A stretch of DNA of 64,000 nucleotides from Planctomycetota bacterium (GCA_033763975.1 JANRJM010000016.1:43811-107810); one strand, 5' to 3'; counted from the first letter of the stretch, positions 49,814 through 58,472 are shown. A program made the numbers and translations. Notes: generated by a model not told the origin, from the sequence alone.

Positions 49814-50764
49814 CTACTTCGTTCGGTGCGCGAGCGCGTTCGCCATGAGCCGCAGGTTCTCGGCCGGTGCGCCGAGGGGTTCGAGCGCGTCCCATGCCTC
49901 CTGGCGGAGCGCCTCGACCCGGCGGCGAGACTCCTCGGCGCCGAACACGCCGGGAAACGTCCGCTTGCCCGCGGCCGCGTCCTTGCCGGTCGCCTTGCCC
50001 GCGTGCGCGGACGCCTGCTCGACATCCAGCAGGTCGTCGACGATCTGGAACATGAGGCCGACGGCCCGCGCGTACCGCGTGACGGCGTGCTCCGCGACCG
50101 CCGCCTCGGGCGAGTCGGACGCGCCGGCGGCGCACAGGGCGCCCAGGCGGCACGCCGCCAGGATGAGCGCCCCGGTCTTCTGCGCGTGGATGGCGTGCAC
50201 CGCGTCCTGGGGCGATATCGTGGTGTCGGGGATCGTGTCGAGCACCTGCCCGCGGACCATCCGCCAGGCGGCGTCGGCGAGCGTGCGCATCGCCTCGGCG
50301 CGGCGGGGCGTCGACAGATCGCCCAGCACGCAGAACGCGTGCGAGAGCAGCGCGTCGCCCGCGAGGATGGCCAGGCCCTCGCCCGCGTGCTTGTGCAGGG
50401 TCGGGCGCCCGCGCCGCATGTCGTCGTTGTCGAGGGCCGGCAGGTCGTCGTGCGCCAGGCTGAACGCGTGGACCATCTCGATTGCGGCGCAGGCGCGCCG
50501 CAGGTTCTCGAGTTCGGCGCCGGCGCTGGGCTCGCGCCCCGCGCAGGCGACGAACGCGTGCCAGCACAGCAGGGGGCGCAGGCGCTTACCGCCCGAGAGC
50601 ACGGCGTAGCGCATGGCGTCGCGCAGGGCGGGGGGGGCGTCGGGTTCGCCCGCGCACAGGCGCGTGAGGGCGTCCTCGATCGAGGCGAGGGGGGCGTACA
50701 GGCGGTCGGGCGCGTCGCCGGGTGCGGGCTGCCCGGGGTGAGGCTGGCCGGGCGGGGCGTGCAT
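49814..50764 (-). CDS. ispA: Farnesyl/geranyl diphosphate synthase (trans-prenyltransferase)
   Basis: 316 residues. First Asp-rich motif DDLPALDNDDMRRGRPTLHK, second VGLMFQIVDDLLDVEQASAHAGKATGKD; VLSGGKRLRPLL before and GKRTFPGVFG after. The family is short-chain polyprenyl diphosphate synthases (IspA type). Upstream of dxs on the same strand, 131 bases apart; together with uppS near 6.3 kb the window holds three isoprenoid steps. A start at 50764 is used; the first 20 residues are Pro-rich. Confidence 0.94.
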   Translation of the reverse strand: MHAPPGQPHPGQPAPGDAPDRLYAPLASIEDALTRLCAGEPDAPPALRDAMRYAVLSGGKRLRPLLCWHAFVACAGREPSAGAELENLRRACAAIEMVHAFSLAHDDLPALDNDDMRRGRPTLHKHAGEGLAILAGDALLSHAFCVLGDLSTPRRAEAMRTLADAAWRMVRGQVLDTIPDTTISPQDAVHAIHAQKTGALILAACRLGALCAAGASDSPEAAVAEHAVTRYARAVGLMFQIVDDLLDVEQASAHAGKATGKDAAAGKRTFPGVFGAEESRRRVEALRQEAWDALEPLGAPAENLRLMANALAHRTK

Positions 50765-50767
50765 GCG

Positions 50768-51235
50768 CTAGGCCCCCGCGGGCTGCTCTTGCCCGCGCAG
50801 GAGGGCGTAGATCTCGACCGCCGAGGGGGCGGAGTAGATCCGCTCGCGGAAGGCGTCCATGGTCATGAGGCGGGAGATGCGGGCCAGGGCCTGGATGTGG
50901 TCGCTGGTGCGGTCGGGCGGGCTGGCGAGCAGGACGACGAGGCGCACCGGCTGCTTGTCGATGGCGTCAAAGTCCATGGGCACGGCGGGCTTGCCGATCG
51001 CCATGGCCAGGCCCGGCATGCCGGCGCACTTGCCGTGCGGGATGGCGAGCCCGGCGCCGATGCCCGTGGTGCGGGCCTGCTCGCGCGCCCAGACGGCGTC
51101 CTTCAGGGCCTTCGCGTCGTGCACCTTGCCACGGGCCGCCAGGAGATCCACAAGTTCATCGATCACACCCCGCTTGTCCGACGCCACCAGGGGGGCCCGG
51201 ACGCAGTCGAGGGTCAGGATGTCCAGCAGGTTCAT
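50768..51235 (-). CDS. PTS EIIA (fructose/Ntr-type) domain protein
   Basis: 155 residues, a single PTS_EIIA_2 domain: NLLDILTLDCVRAPLVASDKRGVIDELVDLLAARGKV, the phosphoacceptor His in TGIGAGLAIPHGKCAGMPGL, and PPDRTSDHIQALARISRLM. Similar stand-alone domains (PtsN) are regulators in nitrogen and potassium control; no EI, HPr or permease is in the window. ATG 51235 chosen by the family N-terminus. It ends 4 bases before the ispA start. Confidence 0.9.
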   Translation of the reverse strand: MNLLDILTLDCVRAPLVASDKRGVIDELVDLLAARGKVHDAKALKDAVWAREQARTTGIGAGLAIPHGKCAGMPGLAMAIGKPAVPMDFDAIDKQPVRLVVLLASPPDRTSDHIQALARISRLMTMDAFRERIYSAPSAVEIYALLRGQEQPAGA

Positions 51236-51263
51236 GTCGATCGGGCTCCGGCCGTGGTCGGTT

Positions 51264-52640
51264 TCACGCGTGCGGGGAGTGTACCCCGCGCCCTGCCCTT
51301 CGAAGCAACGCGGCGTAACTGCCGTCGGCGTAGCCCCGGGGCGGGTCTCCCGGCACGCCGCGCGGGGTGCGTCGGTCGTCCCGGAGCATCTGCCACCCGG
51401 CGTTGGTCGCGTGGTGCGCCTGGTCTTCGTTTTCTTCGGTGTCGAGGCTGCACGTGGCGTAGAGCAGCGTGCAGCCTGGAGAAGCCAGTTCGCCCGCGTG
51501 CGCGATGATCTCTCGCTGGATCTTCGCCAGCCGGGCGAGCTGGTCGGCCCCCCAGCGGTACTTGGCCTCGGGACGCCGGGGGAAGACGGCGCTGTTCGAG
51601 CACGGGACGTCGAGCACGATGAGATCCGCACGCACCCGTCCCAGCGCGGGCGCGTCGGGCTCGACCACCTCGCAGTTCGGCAGTGTCGCCGCCACGCGCC
51701 GCAGTTCGGCGCGCCGGGCGTCGTCGACGTCGGTCGCGATGACCCGCGCGTCGGGAAAGCACGCGGCGAGCTGGCGCGTCTTGGTGCCCTGCCCGGCGCA
51801 CAGGTCGAGCACCGTGCGGACGCCCGCCGGATCGACGTGCAGGCGGGCGAGTTCGACCGGCGACGACGAGGCGGGATCCTGCACCCAGGTTCCCGGCGAC
51901 TGGGCGAGGGCCGCCCCCAGGTCGCGCCCGTCCGAGCCGGTCCAGACGAGCATGCCCGGTTCATCGTGCGGGAGGAACGCGGCGTGCGCGGGCGGGCGCG
52001 GGGCGTGTCGCGCGTTGACGATGACCGGCGGGGACACCAGCGTGTGCAGGGCGAGGTCGGTGGCGCGATCGCGCCCGAACTGCCGGGCCCAGCGGTGCAG
52101 CACGGGCAGCGGAAGCGAGCACGACGCCGCGAGGCGGGCCGGGTTCTCCGCGGGCAGCAGGGGCCTTCGAGTTCTGCGGGCGCGCCCGTCGCCGATGGGG
52201 ATGAGCGCGGGGTCGGGGTCGTGGGGGTCGGCCGGCTCGGGGGCGTCGGTGAGTTCGCGCGCGAGGTTGCGGAGCACGGCGTTCACCACGCCCGACACGC
52301 GCGGGGCCGCGGCCTTGGCGTACTCCACGCTCTCGCCGATCGCCGCGTGCGCGGGAACGCGGTCGAGGAAGAGCAACTGGGCCGCGCCCGTGAGCAGGGC
52401 GGCCTGGACCGCGGGGGGCGCATCGCGCAGCGGCGTGCGGAGGAAGGCGTGGATGACGGTTTCGAGTGTCAGAAATCGGCGCGTGACGGCGCCGGCGATG
52501 GCGTGGGCGAGTGCGGCGTCCCGGGCGTCGAGTTCGCTCGTGTCCGGCGGGGCCAGCGGCAGGTCGGGGAATGTCGCCGCCTGGCGCTCGGCGTGGCGCA
52601 GGGCCGCCAGCCGGGCGGGGGCGATGTCGGTCATCGGCAC
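51264..52640 (-). CDS. rsmB: 16S rRNA (cytosine-967-C5)-methyltransferase-like protein
   Basis: 458 residues. N-terminal NusB-like helical domain (DAALAHAIAGAVTRRFLTLETVIHAFLRTPLRDAPPAVQAALLTGAAQLLFLDRVPAHAAIGESVEYAK), then the methyltransferase core: VLDLCAGQGTKTRQLA (motif I), VIATDVDDAR, LIVLDVPCSNSAVFPRRPEAKYRW (the PCS Cys), and CTLLYATCSLDTEENE (the catalytic TCS Cys). Both Cys are present, so activity is likely. The linker between the domains (about 150-170) is Arg/Pro-rich and unusual. Divergent from the histidine kinase gene. Confidence 0.92.
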   Translation of the reverse strand: MPMTDIAPARLAALRHAERQAATFPDLPLAPPDTSELDARDAALAHAIAGAVTRRFLTLETVIHAFLRTPLRDAPPAVQAALLTGAAQLLFLDRVPAHAAIGESVEYAKAAAPRVSGVVNAVLRNLARELTDAPEPADPHDPDPALIPIGDGRARRTRRPLLPAENPARLAASCSLPLPVLHRWARQFGRDRATDLALHTLVSPPVIVNARHAPRPPAHAAFLPHDEPGMLVWTGSDGRDLGAALAQSPGTWVQDPASSSPVELARLHVDPAGVRTVLDLCAGQGTKTRQLAACFPDARVIATDVDDARRAELRRVAATLPNCEVVEPDAPALGRVRADLIVLDVPCSNSAVFPRRPEAKYRWGADQLARLAKIQREIIAHAGELASPGCTLLYATCSLDTEENEDQAHHATNAGWQMLRDDRRTPRGVPGDPPRGYADGSYAALLRRAGRGVHSPHA

Positions 52641-52690
52641 GGCGCAGGGTAGGTCCGGGCGGGCGGGCGCCGGACGGGTAGAGTGACGCG

Positions 52691-54331
52691 ATGTTCACGC
52701 GTCGCCAGCGAGAGGAACGGGGAGGGGTCGGGGCGTCGGCGCCGGAGCCCCCGCCCGCGACGTTCGACCGTCGGCGGCTGGTGGTGGTGCCGGCGGCGCC
52801 GGCGCGTTCGGGGCTGCTGGCGGGGATGCGGATCCGCAAGAAACTGGTGTTCCTGCACACGCTGTTCTCGCTGGCGCTGGCGACGATCCTGCTGGTGGCG
52901 GTTCGCCCTGCCATCCGTGCGGTGGTGGAGAAGGCGGAGTTGGAAGAGGCGCGGGTGGTGCTCGACGCGCTCACGCCGTCGCTCTCGACGGGCGAGGGCG
53001 TGCGCCGGACGGACGACGCCGCCTCGCGCCTGGCCGAGACCGCGCTGGTCCGCACAGGGGGGTCGATGGAGTTGGGGCTGACGCCCGAATCGGCCTCGGC
53101 GGCGATCGCGGCGGACGGCCGGGCGGTGGTGGGGGAGAGCATCATCGTGGGGCCCTGCGCCGTGTCGCACACGCCCGCGCGGGCCGGGCAGGAAGAGCGG
53201 TTCCACGTGCTCACCGTGCGGATCAGCAGCGCCCGGCGCGCGGTGACCGATCTGTACCTGCTGCTCGTGGGCGCGCTCGTCGCGGTCTACGCGCTCATCG
53301 CGGTGGCCATGGAGGTCTTCGTGCTCCCGCGCACGGTGTACGAGCCCGTGCGCCGCATGCTCGCGGCCGACGCGGCGGCCCGCGAGGGACGCACCGACGG
53401 CGAACTCATCCCCGCCGACACCATCCCCGCCGACGAGATCGGCGCCATCATGTCATCGCGGAACGAGACCGTCATGCGCCTGCGCGCCAAGGAGGCGGCC
53501 CTGGCCGACGCGCTGTCCAAGCTCGAATCGGTCGCGACGGACCTGCGACGCAAGAACCACCTGCTCGAGGCGGCCCGGCGGAACCTGGCCGATGCCGACC
53601 GCCTCGCGAGCCTGGGCATGATGTCGGCGGGCATCGCGCACGAACTGAACACGCCGCTGGCGGTGCTGAAGGGGCTGGTCGAGCGCCTGAACGCCAACCC
53701 CGCGCGCGGGATGGAGCCCACGCAGGCGGCGCTCATGCTGCGGGTGGTGTCGCGTCTGGAGCGGCTGGGCGAGAGCCTGCTGGATTTCGCGCGCGTCCGC
53801 CCGCCCCGCACGCGCGAGACCGTGCTGCGGACCGTCGTGCAGGAGGCCATCACGCTGGTGCGGCTGGACCGCGAGACCGGCACGGTGGACCTGCGCAACG
53901 CGGTCTCGGAGGGCGTGGTCGCCTCGTGCGACCCCGACCGCATGGTGCAGGTGCTCGTGAACCTCGTGCGCAACGGCGTGGACGCCGTCCGTGCCGGCAC
54001 CCGCGCGGGCGGGCGCGTCTGGGTCGAGGGGGAGACCGTCGAGCGCGACGGACGGGCGTGGGTCTCGCTCCGCGTGCGGGACGACGGCCCCGGGTTCGAC
54101 CCCGATATCCTGCCCCGGCTCTTCGAGCCCTTCGCGTCCACCCGCCTCGACGCCCGGGGCACCGGGCTGGGCCTGGCCGTCGCCGAGGGCATCGTCCGCG
54201 AGCACGGCGGGGTGCTGCTGGCTCGGAACCGGGTGGACGGCCCCGGGGCGGAGCTGGAGGTCATGATCCCCCGAGAGCAGGCAACCCTCGCGCCGGTGCC
54301 GTCCGCCGGGCCCGTGGGCACGCAGGAGTGA
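52691..54331 (+). CDS. Sensor histidine kinase
   Basis: 546 residues. A 45-residue Pro/Arg-rich N-terminus, TM1 (LVFLHTLFSLALATILLVAV, about 52-71), an extracytoplasmic sensor region of about 115 residues without a known fold, TM2 (about 188-211), a HAMP-like stretch (LPRTVYEPVRRMLAADAAAREG), a coiled coil, then the HisKA box GIAHELNTPLAVLKGLV with His317. HATPase motifs are N-box QVLVNLVRNGVDAV, G1 VRDDGPGFDPDI and G2 GTGLGLAVAEGIVREHGG. It is immediately followed by a response regulator gene (7 bases), forming a two-component pair. Confidence 0.94.
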   Translation: MFTRRQREERGGVGASAPEPPPATFDRRRLVVVPAAPARSGLLAGMRIRKKLVFLHTLFSLALATILLVAVRPAIRAVVEKAELEEARVVLDALTPSLSTGEGVRRTDDAASRLAETALVRTGGSMELGLTPESASAAIAADGRAVVGESIIVGPCAVSHTPARAGQEERFHVLTVRISSARRAVTDLYLLLVGALVAVYALIAVAMEVFVLPRTVYEPVRRMLAADAAAREGRTDGELIPADTIPADEIGAIMSSRNETVMRLRAKEAALADALSKLESVATDLRRKNHLLEAARRNLADADRLASLGMMSAGIAHELNTPLAVLKGLVERLNANPARGMEPTQAALMLRVVSRLERLGESLLDFARVRPPRTRETVLRTVVQEAITLVRLDRETGTVDLRNAVSEGVVASCDPDRMVQVLVNLVRNGVDAVRAGTRAGGRVWVEGETVERDGRAWVSLRVRDDGPGFDPDILPRLFEPFASTRLDARGTGLGLAVAEGIVREHGGVLLARNRVDGPGAELEVMIPREQATLAPVPSAGPVGTQE

Positions 54332-54338
54332 CCGTGGC

Positions 54339-54968
54339 ATGACCGACACCAGCACGCCCGCGCAGACCCCGCCGCTCTCGATCGTCGCGCTGGACGACGA
54401 CGACGATTTTCGACAGTACATCGCCTCGGTTCTCGAGGCCGACGGGCACGAGGTCCGGACCGCCTCGACGCCCGAGGGGTTCTACGACACGTGCGAGGCG
54501 CGACTGCCGGACCTGGTGCTGCTGGACATCAAGATGGGGCGCCACGCCGGCGAAGAGGTGCTCGCGGAGATCCGCAGGCGCTGGGCCAAGCTCGCGGTCA
54601 TCGTCGTCACCGGGTATCCGACCCTCGATTCCATGCGACAGACGTTCAAGCAGGACGTCTTCGACTACCTCGCCAAGCCGTTCTCGCTCGCGGAACTGCG
54701 ACGGACGCTGGCGCAGGCGGCCCAGACACTGGGGCTGGGCCAGCGTCCGCAAGACCGTCTGCGCCACGAACTCGGCAGGCAGATCCGCATGGCCCGCACC
54801 GAGCGCGGCTGGACGCTCAAGGACCTGTCCGAGGCGTCCGGCGTGTCCGTCAGCCAGTTGTCGTCGATCGAGCGGGGGGCGCACCTGCCCAGCCTCGAGT
54901 CCCTCGTCGCCGCGGCGACCGCCCTCGACAAGAAGCCCTCGGTCTGGCTCGGCGGGGTGGGATTGTGA
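54339..54968 (+). CDS. Response regulator with XRE-type DNA-binding output domain
   Basis: 209 residues. The receiver domain (14-125) has the acidic cluster ALDDDDDF, phosphoacceptor Asp63 in LVLLDIKMG, Thr91 in VVTGYPT and Lys113 in YLAKPF. After a short linker, residues about 147-203 form a Cro/CI-type helix-turn-helix: IRMARTERGWTLKDLSEASGVSVSQLSSIERGAHLPSLESLVAAATALDKK. Most response regulators use OmpR, NarL or NtrC outputs; an XRE output is uncommon. Partner of the kinase directly upstream. ATG 54339. Confidence 0.93.
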   Translation: MTDTSTPAQTPPLSIVALDDDDDFRQYIASVLEADGHEVRTASTPEGFYDTCEARLPDLVLLDIKMGRHAGEEVLAEIRRRWAKLAVIVVTGYPTLDSMRQTFKQDVFDYLAKPFSLAELRRTLAQAAQTLGLGQRPQDRLRHELGRQIRMARTERGWTLKDLSEASGVSVSQLSSIERGAHLPSLESLVAAATALDKKPSVWLGGVGL

Positions 54969-55042
54969 AGCCTGGCGCAAGTCGGTCGGGTCGAGGTTAG
55001 TAAACGGTTGACTTGTCCCCTCCGGGACGCTTCACTGCGCCG

Positions 55043-56233
55043 GTGCACGCACGCGACTCCCAGCCCCGGGGCATCCTGTTCACGGCGTTCGAGCCGAGCG
55101 GGGACGACCACGCCTCCGCGGTCATTGAGGTGCTGCGCCGGCGTCATCCGGACCTGCCGATCTACGCCTGGGGCGGGCCCAAGATGGAACGCGCCGGCGC
55201 CACGATCATCGAGCGCACCGGCGACGACGCGGTCATGGGCGTGCCGGGCTTTCGCAAGATCATCGAGCACAAGAAGATCAACCAGCGGATCGACGCCTGG
55301 CTGCGCACGCACGACGTCGCGCTGCACGTGCCGGTGGATTCGCCCGCGGCGAACACGCCGATCTGCGCGATCGCGCGGGCGCACGGGCTGCGTGTGGTGC
55401 ATCTTGTCGCGCCGCAGATCTGGGCCTGGGGGCGCTGGCGCATCCACCGCCTGCGGCGCGTGACCGACCTCGTGCTGTGCATGCTCCCCTTCGAGAAGGA
55501 CTTCTTCGAGAAGCGCAACGTGCCCGCACGGTTCATCGGGCACTTTCTCTTCGACGACCCGCTGGATCTCGACGCGGTGGATCGCCGCACCGGCGCGCTG
55601 CCCGAGGGCGAGCCCCGAGTGGCGATGATGCCCGGCTCGCGCCCCAACGAGATCGAGCGGCACTTCCCCGTGCTGCTGGAGGTCTTCCGCCGGCTCAAGG
55701 CCCGGCACCCGCGGGCCGTGGGGGTCGTCGCCGCCACGTCGACGCGCGTGGAATCGCAGGTGCGTGCGCACGCCGAGCAGGCCGGCGGGTGGCCCGAGGG
55801 GCTGCGCGTCCTCGTGCAGGACACCGACGCCGCCGTGCGCTGGTGCCAGGTGGCGCTTGTGAAGAGCGGCACGGTCACGCTGCAGGTGGCGCGCCAACGG
55901 CGCCCGATGGTGGTCTTCTACAAGAAATCCAACCCGGTGCTGTTCCTGCTGGCGCGGGCGGTGCTCTCGACCAGGGTCTTCTCGCTGCCGAACGTGCTGG
56001 CCCGCCGGAGGATCGTGCCCGAGTTCATCCCGTACTGGGGCGGGGCCGGCCCGCTGGTAGACGCGCTCGAACTGCTCATCCGCGATCCCGCCCGGGCGCA
56101 GGGGCAGATCAGCGACATCGACGGCGTGCTCGCGCCGTTCCGGGGCCGGCGCGCCGCCGACCTCGCGGCCGACGCCCTCGAGGAGTTCCTCGACCTGCCG
56201 GCGTCGACGCGGGCCGTGGTCGGGGCGGCGTAG
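55043..56233 (+). CDS. lpxB: Lipid-A-disaccharide synthase
   Basis: 396 residues from GTG 55043. It has ILFTAFEPSGDDHASAVIEVLRRRHP, IYAWGGPKMERAGATII, VMGVPGFRKIIEHKKI, LVAPQIWAWGRWRIHRLRRVTDLVLCMLPFEKDFF, ARFIGHFLFDDPL, VAMMPGSRPNEIERHFPVLLEVFRRL, and the C-terminal VKSGTVTLQVARQRRPMVVFYK. It joins two glucosamine units in lipid A, so the organism has an LPS-type outer membrane. An alternative TTG start lies at 55013; neither has a clear ribosome-binding site. Confidence 0.94.
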   Translation: MHARDSQPRGILFTAFEPSGDDHASAVIEVLRRRHPDLPIYAWGGPKMERAGATIIERTGDDAVMGVPGFRKIIEHKKINQRIDAWLRTHDVALHVPVDSPAANTPICAIARAHGLRVVHLVAPQIWAWGRWRIHRLRRVTDLVLCMLPFEKDFFEKRNVPARFIGHFLFDDPLDLDAVDRRTGALPEGEPRVAMMPGSRPNEIERHFPVLLEVFRRLKARHPRAVGVVAATSTRVESQVRAHAEQAGGWPEGLRVLVQDTDAAVRWCQVALVKSGTVTLQVARQRRPMVVFYKKSNPVLFLLARAVLSTRVFSLPNVLARRRIVPEFIPYWGGAGPLVDALELLIRDPARAQGQISDIDGVLAPFRGRRAADLAADALEEFLDLPASTRAVVGAA

Positions 56234-56297
56234 CACCACGCCGACGGGCGTGCGGCGGGGGCTTTTGCAACGCGTGGGATCTGGTACGCTCGCCCCC

Positions 56298-56933
56298 GTG
56301 GGGGGCACGACCGGACAACTTCCGAGTACGTCGGCGACGCTGCTGGGGCGTCTGCGCGATCCCGCCGACGCGGCGGCGTGGGTCGAGTTCGACCGGCGGT
56401 ACCGAGACCTCATCGTCCGGTTCCTGCAGGCGCGCGGGCTGCAGAAGGCCGACGCCGAGGATCTTGCGCAGGACGTGCTGGCGAAGCTCGTGACGGGCCT
56501 GCGCCGGTTCGAGTACGACGCCGCGCGAGGGAAGTTCCGGGGGTATCTCTTCCGCTGCGTGCGTGGCGCGCTGGCGGACCACACCGCCTCACGTGCCCGG
56601 CACCCCGTCGGCCCGCGCGACGATCGAACCGCGTTCGACGCGGTCGCTGGCCGGCGCCCGCAGGACGACCCGCTCTACGCCGAGTTCGAGCGCGACTGGG
56701 TCGATCACCACTACCGCCTGGCCGTGCAGCGATACCGCGAGGCGTCGGACGAGCGTGGCGCGGCGTTGCTCGACGCGACGCTCGCGGGCGTCCCGGCTCG
56801 CGAGATCGGCCAGACGCACGGGATGAGCGAGAACGCGGTGCACAAGGCGCAGCAGCGCCTGCGCGAGCGGCTCCGCGAACTCATCGAGGAGCAGGTCCGC
56901 GACGAGGAGTGCGGCGATGGGCGAGCGTCCTGA
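56298..56933 (+). CDS. ECF-type RNA polymerase sigma factor
   Basis: 211 residues. It has the planctomycete-type start STSATLLGRLRDPADAAAWVEFDRRYRDLIVRFLQARGLQKADAEDLAQDVLAKLVTGLRRFEYDAARGKFRGYLFRCVRGALADH (region 2), then a C-terminal region 4 with AREIGQTHGMSENAVHKAQQRLRERLRELIEEQ. Start GTG 56298 fits the family N-terminus; ATG 56250 in frame would add 16 residues. The usual partner kinase gene overlaps its end but is truncated (next entry). Confidence 0.92.
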   Translation: MGGTTGQLPSTSATLLGRLRDPADAAAWVEFDRRYRDLIVRFLQARGLQKADAEDLAQDVLAKLVTGLRRFEYDAARGKFRGYLFRCVRGALADHTASRARHPVGPRDDRTAFDAVAGRRPQDDPLYAEFERDWVDHHYRLAVQRYREASDERGAALLDATLAGVPAREIGQTHGMSENAVHKAQQRLRERLRELIEEQVRDEECGDGRAS

Positions 56934-57114
56934 CGACGGCTCGGGAGCAATCGGCGGCGGCGCCGGGGCAGCACTGCACACGGACGTCGAACGCCTCTTC
57001 GAGTTCGACGCCCCGGCGTGGCTCGACCGTGTGCGCGACGCCGTGCGGGTGAGGGCGCTCGGACGCCTGGGGCCGGTTGTCCCCGTGGGCCCTGCCGCGC
57101 CGACGAAGGTCTGA
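56917..57114 (+). pseudogene. N-terminal stub of a Ser/Thr protein kinase
   Basis: A 65-codon ORF whose ATG overlaps the sigma gene by 17 bases. It reads MGERPDDGSGAIGGG ... VERLFEFDAPAWLDRVRDAVRVRALGRLGP, the kind of lead-in that in planctomycete sigma-linked kinases is followed by the Gly-rich ATP loop. Instead, after LGRLGP (about 57070) it turns to VVPVGPAAPTKV and stops. The whole catalytic domain is missing. It looks like a 3' truncation at a deletion junction. Confidence 0.55.
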
Positions 57115-57251
57115 CCCTGACCCGCCCGGATGAGCGATCCACCCACGAAGGCCGGATCGTGGTGATTGACAGCCGTCCACCCGGCGTGGGCCACGCCGAC
57201 CGCCGCGAGCATGGTTGCCGCCGCCACGCCGACAATCGTTCTACGAGCCAT
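57072..57251 (-). pseudogene. N-terminal stub of a secreted protein
   Basis: On the minus strand an excellent ribosome-binding site (GGGAGAGGA) precedes ATG 57251. The translation begins with a signal peptide (MARRTIVGVAAATMLAAVGVAHA), then WTAVNHHDPAFVGGSLIRAGQGQTFVGAAGPTGTTG. Beyond about 57072 the frame stays open through to 56589 but runs antisense over the intact sigma gene and loses protein-like character. The real 3' part appears to be gone. Confidence 0.5.
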
Positions 57252-57585
57252 CGGTCCTCTCCCTTCGATACCGCCCTGCCGCGAGCTCGCGCTGATCCTC
57301 AGCACGCACCGACACCCCCCGGACGGCCACACGTAAGTACCCCGCGCGGCACCGCACCCTGACACGAAGCGGAAAAAACCGACGGCCTCGGTGTCCCCGC
57401 GCCCCCGCTGCCTCGCCGCCCCCGCGACCCCCACCCGGCAGCGCGGCTCCGCGGGCCCGCGCCCCAGCGGCGCCGCCGAGTGGTGCCACGGGCACGCCCA
57501 CAAAAGAAAACCGGGCGCCCGCGAGGGCGCCCGGAGGGGGGGCTCAGAATCTCGGCCTCGGCCCGCGGGACAAGCCCGCACGCCA
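57252..57585. other. Spacer, mostly without features
   Basis: 334 bases between the secreted-protein stub and the PEP-CTERM gene, both read on the minus strand. The terminator of the latter is here. The rest is C-rich and shows no coding character. Confidence 0.5.
57502..57534 (-). terminator. Intrinsic terminator of the PEP-CTERM gene
   Basis: On the minus strand, a perfect 10-bp stem CCGGGCGCCC / GGGCGCCCGG (57534 to 57511) with a 4-base loop, followed by TTTTCTTTT. Confidence 0.93.
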
Positions 57586-58380
57586 TCAGGCGCGGCGGCG
57601 GCGAACGCCCAGCACGCCCAGCCCAGCGAACGCGAGACCCGCGCCGGTGGGGAGGGGGATGATCTGGAAGTTCGACTCCTTGAGGCCGATCACGTAGCGA
57701 GTAAGTTCGTCTCCTCCCGCGCCGGTGCGGTAGCCGCGGATCTGGCCGGTGAGCGTCCAGTTGAACGTGGACAGGTCCATGTCGGAGACGATGCGCTGGG
57801 TGTGCTGGGTGCCCGGGGGAGGCGAGCCGGGGTTCTCCGGATTCTCCACCTGCCCGCCGGTGAGCAGCGAGTTGTCGGCGACGGTGAGCCCGGCCGAAGT
57901 GAAGGCGAGGTTCGACCACTGCATCTGCGAGGGGTTGAAGCGGGCGTCGGCGAAGAGCTGAATCGTGTTGAACGAGCGGTTCGGGGCGAAGCCATTCAGC
58001 GTCGCGACCGAGTTGGTCGTGCCGGCCGGAAGCGGGCTGCTGAAAGTGCCCCAAGCCAGGTTGAACGCGGCATTGGTGTTTGTGTTGACCATCCGGAAGA
58101 TCATGCCTTCGCCAGCGATGAAGTTCACGCTGAAGTTGAACACGACGTTGTTCAACTGGGTGTTGTTGCCGAGACCATGAGAAATGAACTGGCCGGGATT
58201 GGTGCCCAGGCCATGGTCGAGCGACATGTCGAAGTTGGTGTTCGACATGCGGTACTTGGCCTGACCGACGCTGCCGGTCTCGGTGTAGTTCGAAACCTTG
58301 GCCGAGTTCAGCCACACGTTGCCCGCGAGGGCCTGTCCGGAGGCCACGGCGAGCGCCGCGGCGATGATCGTCGTCTTCAT
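57586..58380 (-). CDS. PEP-CTERM-like secreted protein
   Basis: 264 residues. Signal peptide KTTIIAAALAVASGQALAG, an Asn-rich beta-type body (KYRMSNTNFDMSLDHGLGTNPGQ; NNVVFNFSVNFIAGEGMIFRMVNTNTNAAFNLAWG; IQLFADARFNPSQMQWSNLAF), and a sorting tail LPTGAGLAFAGLGVLGVRRRRA. ATG 58380 has GGGGAGA upstream on the minus strand; a longer in-frame start at 58485 lies upstream of the promoter and is unlikely. It has its own promoter and terminator, so it is a single-gene unit. Confidence 0.9.
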   Translation of the reverse strand: MKTTIIAAALAVASGQALAGNVWLNSAKVSNYTETGSVGQAKYRMSNTNFDMSLDHGLGTNPGQFISHGLGNNTQLNNVVFNFSVNFIAGEGMIFRMVNTNTNAAFNLAWGTFSSPLPAGTTNSVATLNGFAPNRSFNTIQLFADARFNPSQMQWSNLAFTSAGLTVADNSLLTGGQVENPENPGSPPPGTQHTQRIVSDMDLSTFNWTLTGQIRGYRTGAGGDELTRYVIGLKESNFQIIPLPTGAGLAFAGLGVLGVRRRRA

Positions 58381-58411
58381 TGATCCAATCTCCCCTGGGT
58401 ACACACGAAAC

Positions 58412-58472
58412 CCGAGCACGCTCGCGTTCGAGCGAGTGGCTCGGAGAATACGGGGTTCAAACAGCGGGTCAA
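58412..58472 (-). promoter_or_regulatory. Promoter and nested inverted repeat of the PEP-CTERM gene
   Basis: On the minus strand TTGACC (58472-58467), a 16-base spacer, TATTCT (58450-58445): a very good sigma-70 pair 65 bases before the ATG. Just downstream and touching the start site is a nested dyad, CCGAGC ... CTCGC ... GCGAG ... GCTCGG (58412-58444), which could be an operator or a leader hairpin. Confidence 0.7.

Noticed and set aside
56589..57071. Continuation of the minus-strand secreted protein across the sigma gene
   Set aside because: The sigma factor is clearly coding on the plus strand, and the antisense translation loses protein-like character after about 60 residues.
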